Both the position numbers and the translations under genes were made by a program. Below the pieces are notes generated by a model. The model was not told the DNA's origin. It did not search any database and saw only the letters and a program-made list of their open reading frames with translations. A stretch of DNA of 64,000 nucleotides from Fluviispira vulneris (GTDB lineage: Bacteria; Bdellovibrionota_B; Oligoflexia; Silvanigrellales; Silvanigrellaceae), in contig NZ_JACRSE010000001.1 of the NCBI RefSeq assembly GCF_014281055.1, positions 372,001 through 436,000 on the forward strand, given 5' to 3'. Positions 1 to 8,204 of the stretch are shown piece by piece; the stretch's first letter is position 1; each line of letters starts with the position of its first letter.

Positions 1-465
1 ATGTTGTGATATACTTGCTCTTTTTGTGCGACTTAGATTATCTTGTGAATATGTTTCCCATGAGTGCCAATTTTCAAGTTTTTCCCACTCATTTAACTCG
101 CTCCATTCATTGCTGTTAGCGAATGCTTCAAGGTCTATATTTAAAATTGGGATTGCTGAATTGTAAGATGATTGAATTGAGTCATTTTCTGAATGAGTAC
201 TTCTTTTATCCCGTCTACTAAGAAGATCATTTGTATTTAGTTTTAAGCCTGCATGCAGTGAAATTGGGGCATTAATTATATTTAAATTCCCTTCTAGCCA
301 AAAATATTGGTTACTTGAATCTGCATTACTAATATCGGGATTAGCTGCCCAATACCATTCGGATTTTTCATTTGAGCAAAATAAATAAGATCCATCTGCG
401 AATAAAGTGGAATGAAATGAAATTACAGAAATAAATAGCAGAGAATTTCTAAATATAAATGACAT
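1..465 (-). CDS. exported protein of unknown function, 5' part only
   Basis: This is the first 155 codons of a reverse-strand gene that runs off the left edge; no in-frame stop is seen. The ATG (complement of 463-465) follows a good AAGGAAG ribosome site. Residues 1 to about 23 form a Sec-type signal peptide (hydrophobic core LLFISVISF, probable cleavage after LFA). The mature part is unusually rich in Trp, Asn, Ser and Glu, with several Trp-containing repeats between about residues 112 and 135 (NEWSEL, NEWEKL, ENWHSW). I do not recognise the family. Location is expected to be periplasm, outer membrane or outside. Two long perfect hairpins lie directly upstream. Confidence 0.7.
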   Translation of the reverse strand, partial: MSFIFRNSLLFISVISFHSTLFADGSYLFCSNEKSEWYWAANPDISNADSSNQYFWLEGNLNIINAPISLHAGLKLNTNDLLSRRDKRSTHSENDSIQSSYNSAIPILNIDLEAFANSNEWSELNEWEKLENWHSWETYSQDNLSRTKRASISQH

Positions 466-521
466 TAATAACTTCCTTGTTAAAAGTGTTTTTATTTTAA
501 ACTGTAAAATTATTAAATAAA

Positions 522-560
522 TTTCTAAAAGCAATCTTTAGAAAAGATTGCTTTTAGAAA
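522..560. repeat. perfect 18-bp inverted repeat, 3-nt loop
   Basis: Bases 522-539 are exactly complementary to 543-560, with only AGA between them. There is no T tract on either side, so it is not a textbook intrinsic terminator. It lies about 57 bp upstream of the start codon of the reverse-strand exported protein, in its probable leader or promoter region. Confidence 0.85.
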
Positions 561-566
561 TTATCA

Positions 567-611
567 AATATTACAAAATTGTCAAATAATATTTTAAAAT
601 TTTGTAATATT
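567..611. repeat. perfect 14-bp inverted repeat, 17-nt loop
   Basis: The 14-mer AATATTACAAAATT (567-580) is repeated inverted at 598-611. It is only 6 bp from the neighbouring 18-bp hairpin, so about 90 bp of spacer folds into two consecutive stem-loops. The remainder of the spacer to about 1180 holds nothing I can assign. A 25-codon reverse-strand reading frame at 753-830 exists there but has no ribosome site. Confidence 0.8.
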
Positions 612-1179
612 AATAAATTTTAATACTTACTGATTGAGCGACTATTAGTGGAATGTTATTGCGTCAAATATGGTGGGACGGATGCTTAATTTCCTTAAAA
701 TAATTAATTACTTAAATAATTTAAAATTCATTTTCAAATAGAATTAGGATTTTTATCGAAACCGCTTTTTAAAAGCTACGCGCAGCAGTGCCATGGTGAG
801 ATCTTCAAACTGAGTTTGGTTCACATTCATCAATATTTAATAAATTTAATCGTTGATTAAAAATAGGAATGCTAACCGTTAGGATAAAAGTAAAAATAAC
901 TTTGTTCCTATGGTATACATGAGGTGTTGTATCATTTGAGGATAAATTTTAGAACACACCCTAATAAAGAAATCATTTATGTAATAATAACAAATATTTA
1001 TTATTTTTAATGATCTGTTTTAGCAGATCATATACTATTGCCAGTTAAGAGTAGAGAATGTTAAATTAAAATAAAAACATGTACTTAAAAAGACATGCGG
1101 AAAATCGTCCGAAAACATGGACCATTAGTCCCTTAGTAGATCGGACTTTTGATGCAATTTAAATTCCACTCGATTCTAT

Positions 1180-1335
1180 TTACCAGTTGATAAGGATTTC
1201 AATTGACTGTAGAAAGGAACTAACAATTTTTGAGTATACTTCTTCATCGTGGGAAAGTTCTTTTTTTGATTTTGAGAGTTTAATCGGAGTGTGAACTTCA
1301 GACCATATAAGTTCTAAATCGTGTTTTGTTATTTT
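1180..1335 (-). pseudogene. orphan 3' gene fragment of unknown family
   Basis: The reverse strand is open for 51 codons ending in TAA at 1180-1182 and has the composition of real protein (for example TKHDLELIWSEVHTPIKL). It is preceded by an in-frame TAG and contains no start codon. It looks like the C-terminal stub of a gene whose 5' part was removed when the neighbouring insertion sequence arrived or when the locus later rearranged. No family recognised. Confidence 0.35.
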
Positions 1336-1340
1336 CTATA

Positions 1341-2349
1341 TAAGCTTTATCATTGCGAAAAGAAAATAAGCATTTGGCTAGAGCGGTTCCAACTTTAACT
1401 GTGGATAAAGCTATATTAACTGATACTATTGAAATTCTTAAAAAAAAGATCCAACAAAGAGCCTTGTTGAAACAGCAAATGAAGTCATCAAAATAAATAT
1501 ATATTCAGTATCTTCTGTAAGTCGAAATTTAAACATTTCAAGACAATCGACTTACAGACATAAATACAGGGTGGTCTTAATGAAAAATTATCTTAAAAAA
1601 AATGATAAAATAATGTTATCTCTTATAAAAAAGGTCGTAGAAAGAAGGCCTACGTATGGCTATAAAAGAGTAACAGCCATGGTCAATAATGTTTTTAAAG
1701 TCTCAAAAAGTGAGAGAATAAATAAAAAAAGAATATATCGGATAATGAAATTAAATGGTCTCCTCCTTCCTAAAAATCAAGTGCAAAGAACAAATCATAC
1801 AGGCACAGGAAAAATTGTAACTCTTCATTCAAATACTAGATGGTGTTCAGACACATTTGAAATTCGTTGTTTTAACGATGAAAAAGTTTATGTTGCGTTT
1901 TCTTTAGACTGTAAAGATAGAGAAGCGATTAGTTACGTTGCGTCCAAGGAACCATTATTAGGAAAATCTATTCAAAAATTAATGATACGCTCGGTGGAAA
2001 AAAGATTTAAAAGTTACAAGGCTCAGCGGCAAACAGAATGGCTCAGTGATCGAGGCTCGATTTAAAGAGATAAATCGGTTCAAAATATAGCTAGAACACT
2101 TGGATTAAAACCTTGCTATACTGCTCCATATAGCCCTTCTAGCAATGGAATGGCTGAAGCATTTTTAGGAACATTTAAAAGAGATTATGTTTATGTCAAT
2201 GATTGTTATTCTGCTGATTGGGTTATAGAGCATTTAGAAGAATGGTTTTACGATTATAATCATTACACACCTCATTCAGGACTTGCAATGATGAGTCCTG
2301 TGCAGTATCAAAATTCACATTAATCATGTGTCAACTGAATTGGGGTCCA
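1341..2349 (+). mobile_element. decayed IS3-family (IS150-like) insertion sequence
   Basis: The element contains the 3' end of orfA, the whole orfB frame with one nonsense codon, and a recognisable right end. The right end is the 21-mer at 2329-2349 (begins TGTCAACTGAATTGGGG, ends TCCA), matching the TG...CA-bounded ends usual in IS3 elements. No good matching left inverted repeat is found; the stretch at 1126 shares only TGGACC. The 5' part of orfA is missing, so the left side is truncated and the element is dead. Confidence 0.7.
1344..2323 (+). pseudogene. IS3-family transposase OrfA (3' part)/OrfB, broken
   Basis: The OrfA remnant (frame of 1344) carries a leucine-zipper-like end (LRKENKHLARAV) and stops at about 1494. 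OrfB overlaps it in the -1 frame, joined by a slippery A AAA AAG at 1442-1448, the usual programmed frameshift of this family. OrfB has the HTH_21 region (RRPTYGYKRV) and the integrase fold: first Asp in WCSDTFEI, second Asp in WLSDRGS, and a downstream Glu in NGMAEAFLGTFKRDY. An in-frame TAA at 2063-2065 lies just after SDRGSI, and the same frame stays open to a natural TAA at 2321-2323. The product is therefore cut between the second Asp and the catalytic Glu. Confidence 0.8.
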
Positions 2350-2518
2350 TTGCAATTTTATCACTTCCACATGAGTTATAATAAACCATAATTTATATTA
2401 GTAATGTTAAATAGTAATCCTCCGAATGTCAAAAAGATATATTTTAAAACGCTTTGCATATTGGAAAATTCTAGTTTTTATTTTACGTTTCATATGCCTC
2501 TTTCAGAATGGAGAAAAT

Positions 2519-3340
2519 ATGAAAAGAGTTTTTTGTATAATGATGTTAAGCACGCTTAGTGCACAAGCGAAAGATTTAAACTATAAAGATTATTATAGAG
2601 AGTCTACTGGATGTTTTATTTTATACGATCTAAATAAAAATAAAATAATCGAAGAATATAATGACCAATTTTGTCAGATACCAATGCCACCCAATTCCAC
2701 TTTCAAAATTCCTCTCAGCATAATGGGTTTCGATAAAAACATTTTAAAAGATGAAAACACCCCAAAATGGGAATTTAAGGAAGAATATTTAACTGAAGGA
2801 TTTAAAAGTTGGATGCCCGTTCAGTGGAAAGAAGAAAACACTCCCAAAAGTTGGTTAAAATATTCTGTTGTCTGGTATAGTCAAAAACTGACTCGCTCAT
2901 TGGGTACAAAAGCAATCGAAAATTATCTTAATCTATTCGATTACGGTAATAAAGATTTCTCAGGCACACCAGGGAAAAATGATGCTTTAATGAGCGCTTG
3001 GATTGACTCATCTCTGAAAATTACCGCAAAAGATCAAGTGCAATTTTTAAAGAAATTGGTAAAAGAAGAGCTTCCTGTTACGAAACATGCTCAACAGATG
3101 ACAAAAAGTTCTTTAATTCTTGAACAAAACAATCAGAATGTTTCTTTATATGGTAAAACTGGTGCGGGCTATTTAGAAAATAGAGTCGCACATGGGTGGT
3201 TTATTGGCTGGGTTGAAAAAGATAAAAACTCATACATATTTGTCAGCCAGATAAAAGATAATAAAAGCGGTGGACCTCTCAATAGCATAAAAGCGAAAAA
3301 GAATGCAATGGAGTTTTTACATGAACTAGATATATTATAA
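2519..3340 (+). CDS. class D (OXA-type) beta-lactamase
   Basis: A 273-residue periplasmic serine beta-lactamase, normal length for OXA enzymes. All class D motifs are present in order: active-site STFK (Ser60, Lys63), SVV (116-118), YGN (142-144), KTG (213-215) and the WFIGW segment (227-231). I chose ATG 2519 because GGAG lies just upstream and the protein then begins with a clean Sec signal (MKRVFCIMMLSTLSAQA). A longer frame from 2426 would add 31 residues and bury the signal. It hydrolyses beta-lactams by an acyl-serine mechanism helped by carboxylated Lys63; substrate range cannot be read from sequence. It ends 5 bp from the convergent cupin-GNAT gene. Confidence 0.9.
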   Translation: MKRVFCIMMLSTLSAQAKDLNYKDYYRESTGCFILYDLNKNKIIEEYNDQFCQIPMPPNSTFKIPLSIMGFDKNILKDENTPKWEFKEEYLTEGFKSWMPVQWKEENTPKSWLKYSVVWYSQKLTRSLGTKAIENYLNLFDYGNKDFSGTPGKNDALMSAWIDSSLKITAKDQVQFLKKLVKEELPVTKHAQQMTKSSLILEQNNQNVSLYGKTGAGYLENRVAHGWFIGWVEKDKNSYIFVSQIKDNKSGGPLNSIKAKKNAMEFLHELDIL

Positions 3341-3345
3341 TTGAA

Positions 3346-4143
3346 TTATTCTAGGTATAAATGTAAAATTGGAATCTTTCTCTCCTTAATAATTTTAGAA
3401 TACACTTCTCCAACTTGCACAGCTCCTATTGATAAATAAAATGGGATTGCATTAGGATCAGCTTCTAATAGAAATGAATTTATTCCCTTTTCCTTTAATT
3501 CAACGCTTAAAGCTCGCCATAAATTTTTAGCAAGTCCTTGCCCCATAAATTCTGGATGAATAAATAGACTGCCATTTGTAATTCTGTCAGTTTGTATTGC
3601 TTCTCTGCACCAGAAACCAATTATTTTCCCATTTAGCTCTGCAAGTACGGAAACTGAATTTTTTAAAAATTCCTCCGAAATAATCAAATCATTTTGCCAT
3701 AGATCAAGCCATTCCTTAGGATAACCCCAATATGCTTTGGATAAGAAAGCAAGCTCTGTGAGTTGAGAGATATCTTCGAGCGTAGCATTTCTGAGTCTAT
3801 AAGAGACATCAATTCGGTCACCATGCGCTTTAGGAGAAGAGATTAATATAAATTCAAGATCTGTATCACCGTAATTTTGCACACTGTGAAGGGTGAAGCT
3901 TTCTATTTCAAGACCTTCCTGCGGATTTAAAATATACTCTTTATGATTGGCAATAATTTTTGCTTTACCAGTCTGAATAATAAAAAATTGCGTTGCATTC
4001 TTATGAAAATGAGCTTTTTCTGAGCAGTTTACAGGAATTTTTTCTAAAATTATAGCTAAATCTTTCCTGTCTATAAATTTCCAACCATCACAATTATTCC
4101 CCCATTTATAGTTCTCAACGATTCTTTTAGAAAGTATTTTCAT
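3346..4143 (-). CDS. cupin-GNAT acetyltransferase fusion
   Basis: A 265-residue two-domain protein. Residues about 1-110 form a cupin_2 beta barrel with metal-site-like histidines (EKAHFH near 42-47 and a later His in FTLHSV). Residues about 115-265 form a GNAT N-acetyltransferase with the acetyl-CoA-binding stretch FMGQGLAKNLWRAL and the late LEADPNAIPFYLSIGA motif. The cupin may bind a small ligand that controls or supplies the acetyltransferase, but the substrate is unknown. The start has a GGAGTCGAT ribosome site. No operon partner; it converges on the beta-lactamase gene. Confidence 0.8.
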   Translation of the reverse strand: MKILSKRIVENYKWGNNCDGWKFIDRKDLAIILEKIPVNCSEKAHFHKNATQFFIIQTGKAKIIANHKEYILNPQEGLEIESFTLHSVQNYGDTDLEFILISSPKAHGDRIDVSYRLRNATLEDISQLTELAFLSKAYWGYPKEWLDLWQNDLIISEEFLKNSVSVLAELNGKIIGFWCREAIQTDRITNGSLFIHPEFMGQGLAKNLWRALSVELKEKGINSFLLEADPNAIPFYLSIGAVQVGEVYSKIIKERKIPILHLYLE

Positions 4144-4350
4144 ATCGACTCCAAATTTTTAAAAAATATCTTAGACAAAAAGTTTTAGTTCATTTTATTT
4201 CATAATTCAACACAATGTGCTAAAAGATTTTTGTATTTTTAACTTACAATTGAAGCTTGATTAAAAGTTCTATCAAAGACTTTTTTAAAGTTTTAATTGC
4301 ATAGATAAGAAGTTGATTAATTTTCAATTTTTATATGGTAAAGGTTATTT

Positions 4351-4875
4351 ATGAGGAGTTTTATTATTGCTATTCTAAAATTTATGATGATTTTTAGTAT
4401 ATTAAAGAATGCAGAATCAATGCCACTCAATACAAATAAAAATTATTTTTCCACTCAATTCTCTTCTTTTAAAAATGTAACAGATAATTTTTACGACAAG
4501 ATTACAATTAAAGGTGGGCATGGTGGTCGTAGTGGTCACAGCAGTCGATCATCTTCTTCAGGAAGAGCAGGAAAAAAAATTTATAGTTATACTGAGGGTG
4601 CTTTTAATTTAAATGGAGTGGGAGATTTTTCAGAGACTGAATTTTCTTTTATCGACTTTCTAGTTATTATATTTAGTTTTGTCGCATTAATTTATCTTAT
4701 AGATACTATTTATATCACGTGGGAAATTTTTAGTTCTATTTATAGAATATTGGTTTATTTTCCAAACATATATTTAATAGATTTATTTCTTAAGAAAAAA
4801 AAAGAAACATTAAATTATTTTTTTATGCTAAATAATTCATTTATTAAAACACTTTCAACTAGTTCATTTTCATAA
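4351..4875 (+). CDS. small exported membrane protein with Gly/Ser/His-rich linker
   Basis: A 174-residue protein not recognised by family. It has an N-terminal hydrophobic segment (residues 4-18, probable signal or anchor), a low-complexity region GGHGGRSGHSSRSSSSG near 55-71, then one or two hydrophobic spans (about 102-142) and a Lys-rich end. An AAAGG ribosome site precedes the ATG. The last 20 codons overlap, antisense, the remnant of an alpha/beta hydrolase, so the present C-terminus may have been created by deletion into that remnant. Function unknown. Confidence 0.5.
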   Translation: MRSFIIAILKFMMIFSILKNAESMPLNTNKNYFSTQFSSFKNVTDNFYDKITIKGGHGGRSGHSSRSSSSGRAGKKIYSYTEGAFNLNGVGDFSETEFSFIDFLVIIFSFVALIYLIDTIYITWEIFSSIYRILVYFPNIYLIDLFLKKKKETLNYFFMLNNSFIKTLSTSSFS

Positions 4876-5177
4876 AATTGAATAACTGTGATTCGAGATT
4901 GCATATGTGACCACTGCTTGGCAAGAATTTCAAATTCAAGTTTAAGAGCACGAATTTCGCAATTACAAACCACCAAATCTTTTGGCAGCATCCATGAGAT
5001 AATGGGCCATTCAGCCGGAATTTGATACCATTTCGTATCCTCTAAGTTTGGATCGATCGAAGCAGCTAGAATGACAAGAGATCTCACTCTTGGATCCAGA
5101 AAAGTTGCCATTTTAGCAATAACAGCACCTCCATAAGAATGCCCAACAAGGATGGCTGACAGCTTTGGATCATCATT
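4815..5177 (-). pseudogene. truncated alpha/beta-hydrolase (lipase/esterase-like)
   Basis: The reverse strand encodes an internal piece of an alpha/beta hydrolase: the nucleophile elbow GHSYGG at about 5130-5150, followed by VRSLVILAASIDPNLEDTKW and a lid-like stretch. An in-frame TAA at 5178-5180 replaces the N-terminal half, and no start codon precedes the elbow. The C-terminal catalytic-His region is absent. It is therefore a remnant cut at both ends. Confidence 0.7.
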
Positions 5178-5316
5178 TTAAAATAATTTTTTTTGTATAA
5201 AATCAATCTTAGAATTCATTAAAAAATATTTATGTAAGTTTGACTCAACTTATTAAAACAAGATAAATATAAAAAAGTAAGAATAATTTTATTACTTTAC
5301 TAAGAAAGGATCAATT

Positions 5317-6016
5317 ATGAAAAATTTTATTGTTTTAACTCTTCTTATACCTTTTACTTCAGCTTATTCTTCAAACGACTCGCAAAAGCAAATTATATAA
5401 AATGGATGTTAGTGAAGCTACCAATTTTATTAAAAAGCAAAATATGTTTATCGTAACATTTATTGGTTATTCAGGAGCAGGATATGAAGATAAAACGGCT
5501 ATGCTTGCATTAGCTAAAACAGAACTTGAAGAACTTTTAATCAGCCATCGTCTGGAAGATACTCATGTTTGTATTGGCGCAACTGCAGATGGTATAGGAG
5601 AAATCTATCCTCTTGCGAAATCTATGGGTTTTAAAACTCTAGGCATAGTTTCATCAGAAGCTATAAAATACAAAGAATCACTTTCAAATTCAGTTGATAC
5701 TGTCATTTACGTAAAAGATAATTCTTGGGGAGGATTTATACCTGGAAACCCTTCTACACTCTCTCCGACTTCTGAGGTTATCGTCAATACAAGCGATCAA
5801 GTCATAGCTATTGGAGGAGGAGCTGTAGGACGTGATGAACTCTTAAGTTTCATACAAACTGGGAAAAATTGGAAATTTTATTTTGCAGAAATGAATCATA
5901 AAAACACAATAAAAACAGCTTGTAAGAAGAATCTTCCTCGCCCAATTGATTATTCAGGTGAAACATACAGGGGGCTTTACGAGAAAGGTTACTTTAATTA
6001 TTCATATTTCCCTTAA
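5317..6016 (+). pseudogene. exported Rossmann-like (SLOG/LDC-like) protein, frame broken after the signal peptide
   Basis: ATG 5317, behind AAGGA, encodes a clear Sec signal (MKNFIVLTLLIPFTSAYSS) but stops at 5398-5400 after 27 codons. A second frame opens at ATG 5402 and runs 204 codons. Removing one base near 5396-5399 would fuse the two into one exported protein. The body resembles Rossmann proteins of the SLOG/DprA-LDC type: FIGYSGAGYED, a glycine-rich IGATADGIGE, then VIAIGGGAVGRDELL. Alternatives are two translationally coupled genes, or a sequencing indel. Function unknown. Confidence 0.5.
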
Positions 6017-6080
6017 ATATGTCGATAGTAAAACGATAGCAACTATACATAGCAAAAATATTATTTATGGGGATTTGAAT

Positions 6081-6290
6081 ATGAGCAAAAAACATGGACA
6101 TTCACATAAAGACAACCACGATTATAAAGAAGGGCACAATGACGGATATATTGAGGGACAAAAAGATATTCTAAAAATATTTGATGATATTTTTGCTACA
6201 GGCGCTTCTGATGTGGGCAAAATTCCAAATAGCAATAACTCTAAATTTGTTGAAATTAAGAAAAAAATAATAGAATTATTAAACAAATAA
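6081..6290 (+). CDS. small His/Asp-rich hypothetical protein
   Basis: A 69-residue soluble protein starting MSKKHGHSHKDNHDY. The first 35 residues are rich in His, Asp, Lys and Gly (five His in the first 17), a composition often associated with metal binding. The rest is a plain helical end. The start is chosen at 6081 because GGGG lies upstream; a longer frame from 5946 overlaps the preceding gene and looks spurious. It sits between the broken Rossmann gene and a Spy/CpxP-like gene. No family recognised. Confidence 0.5.
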   Translation: MSKKHGHSHKDNHDYKEGHNDGYIEGQKDILKIFDDIFATGASDVGKIPNSNNSKFVEIKKKIIELLNK

Positions 6291-6441
6291 ATATAATTAA
6301 TATAAAATAAAAATCATTATTTTATTTTATATTTATAAATAACATATACAAAATAAGACCATAAAAATGACATTTACTTAAAATAAATAAACACTTAAAT
6401 TATTGCTAATGCAATTTATAAATTCAATTAATGAGGTATTC

Positions 6442-6906
6442 ATGAAAAAGAATTTTCTGGTTGCGAGTCAATTAATCTGCATTTTATTTTCCTCGCCTTT
6501 TACATATGCGCAACCCTCAAATTATAATCATGAAGAAGCTCATGATTACACATTAATGAGACATGAAAAGTTCTTAGAAGACCCAATTTTATCGCTTACT
6601 CAAGAGCAAAAAGATAAATTAAAAAAAATATTCTCAGAAAGTAAGGCTGAAATGAAAAAAGCAGGTAATGAAGTTTGGGAAAAAAGAAAAGTTCTTAGGG
6701 ACGCTATAATTGATGAGAAAAAAAGTGAAAAAGATTTATATCAAATCCATGATGATCTTGATAAATTACAAAAATATTCTTCGAGTTTACACTTTAAATT
6801 AATGCTAAAAATAAGAAGCGTAATAACTTCGGAACAAAGAAAAAATTTCTTTAAAAAAATGGAATCAAGAAGAAAAAATCATCATTCAGATAAAGACAAA
6901 TTATAA
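6442..6906 (+). CDS. Spy/CpxP/ZraP-like periplasmic protein
   Basis: A 154-residue exported protein. The start at 6442 has GAGG upstream and gives a standard signal peptide (MKKNFLVASQLICILFSSPFTYA). The mature part is all-helical and charged, with the LTxEQ motif (SLTQEQKDKL) and a second SEQRKNFF copy, typical of periplasmic Spy/CpxP/heavy-metal-sensing LTXXQ proteins. Such proteins act as envelope chaperones or stress-sensor accessories. No sensor kinase is adjacent. The C-terminus is His/Lys rich. Confidence 0.65.
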   Translation: MKKNFLVASQLICILFSSPFTYAQPSNYNHEEAHDYTLMRHEKFLEDPILSLTQEQKDKLKKIFSESKAEMKKAGNEVWEKRKVLRDAIIDEKKSEKDLYQIHDDLDKLQKYSSSLHFKLMLKIRSVITSEQRKNFFKKMESRRKNHHSDKDKL

Positions 6907-6946
6907 GAATATAATTTGTCTTTAAATTTGGAGTAAAAATCCTCAG

Positions 6947-7678
6947 ATGAATAGCAAAACTAGCGAAAAATCTTATTTAAAACATGAAAAGACAGTTGAT
7001 CTTTATGAAGAAGTTTGGAGCAAAGGGGTCTATAGAGGATTTAGCCTTTGCACAATAGGAGCTCATACAACTCCATTTCTCGATGCATTTATTAAGCTTG
7101 TCAAAGAAATCAATAAAGATCCGGCAAAAATTATTGAGTTTGGCGCAGGCTCAGGTGCACATTCCATTACACTAGCAAAAGAGGGTTTCACAGTCACAGC
7201 CATTGAAAGCAGCCAAACAGCTGTATCTTTAATGAAAAAAAGAATGCAGAATGAAAATATCAATCTTAACATTATTGATATGAATATTTTTGATTATTTA
7301 AAAACAGATATTCGTGATGAGTTTATTGGAATTTATGCAAATGCTGTGCTACACTTTTTGACAGAAACTGAGCGACAAAAGTTATATAAAAATCTTATAC
7401 GGATCCAAACTCAAAATAGTATATTAGCTGTATCCTTTAAAGGTGTTGGGGATTCTTTACAAAAAATTGGTACTTTACAAGAACATACAGACGCTGGACC
7501 TATCTATATGGGAAAAGATAAAATTAAACGTTTGTTTGTTTCAAATCCATTTCCTCTTATTCAAGAAATTCAAAAGACGGGTTATGAGCATATTGAGACT
7601 TTGCATTGGGTCATTCCAGATTATAATATCCAAGGAGAAGACTCTGTATTTATAGGACTTATTGCAAAAAAGCCGTAG
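6947..7678 (+). CDS. class I SAM-dependent methyltransferase
   Basis: A 243-residue cytosolic protein with a standard Rossmann methyltransferase core: motif I IIEFGAGSGAHS near residues 63-74, motif II acidic end TAIESS, and the post-I/IV region IGIYANAVLHFL. The arrangement resembles TehB/Methyltransf_11-type small-molecule methyltransferases, but the substrate is not evident. It follows the Spy-like gene by 40 bp on the same strand and converges on the BLUF gene with 9 bp between stops. Confidence 0.75.
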   Translation: MNSKTSEKSYLKHEKTVDLYEEVWSKGVYRGFSLCTIGAHTTPFLDAFIKLVKEINKDPAKIIEFGAGSGAHSITLAKEGFTVTAIESSQTAVSLMKKRMQNENINLNIIDMNIFDYLKTDIRDEFIGIYANAVLHFLTETERQKLYKNLIRIQTQNSILAVSFKGVGDSLQKIGTLQEHTDAGPIYMGKDKIKRLFVSNPFPLIQEIQKTGYEHIETLHWVIPDYNIQGEDSVFIGLIAKKP

Positions 7679-7687
7679 ATCATTTTT

Positions 7688-8119
7688 TCATTTTTTTATG
7701 TTTGCAGTGAATATTTTTAATATTTCGATCACTTTTACATTTGACTCCTTTTCTTTCTGCTTTAAAATAGCATCTATAGTTTTTAGCATTTCAGGTAAAT
7801 TTGTCAGCGACGAATCTTCAATCACGCCCATTGTCCATTTAGTAAACACTCTAAAATCAGCTTCTTCATTCAATAAAACCTCTATATTTTTATGACGGGG
7901 ATCTCGTTTAATCTTACTAAACATATCTACAACATTCTTTATATCACCTTCTAAAAGTTGAAGAAAAAAAACTCCCCTTGTAATTAATATTCCTGTGATT
8001 TCATTTTTTGCATTATTTTTAAGTGCAGAATTTATTATCTTTTCAAGCTCACCTTCGCCAAACTTTTGAGTTTGTTCACTCCTATATAACACTCGATGAA
8101 GATTTGTTGATTTTCTCAT
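7688..8119 (-). CDS. BLUF-domain blue-light sensor (FAD binding)
   Basis: A 143-residue single-domain BLUF photoreceptor. The residues that form the flavin photocycle are recognisable in order: Tyr12 (LHRVLYRS), Asn39 (NEITGIL), Gln54 (FFLQLLEG), Trp95 and Met97 (TKWTMG). After the domain there is only a short helical tail (about 105-143), so output must be by protein-protein interaction, as in short BLUF proteins of the YcgF-N/PixD type. An AAGGG ribosome site precedes the ATG. No obvious partner is adjacent; two phytochrome-type proteins lie 14 kb away. Confidence 0.88.
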   Translation of the reverse strand: MRKSTNLHRVLYRSEQTQKFGEGELEKIINSALKNNAKNEITGILITRGVFFLQLLEGDIKNVVDMFSKIKRDPRHKNIEVLLNEEADFRVFTKWTMGVIEDSSLTNLPEMLKTIDAILKQKEKESNVKVIEILKIFTANIKK

Positions 8120-8204
8120 AATGCCCTTTATATAAACAAAAAATATTTTTATGCGTATTCTTCTTATCGGAAAGAAAAGATAAAATAAATATACAAACTT
8201 ATGA

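Noticed and set aside
5946-6290. 114-codon frame extending the small His-rich protein upstream
   Set aside because: The added N-terminus overlaps the end of the preceding frame and has no ribosome site; the start at 6081 has GGGG upstream.
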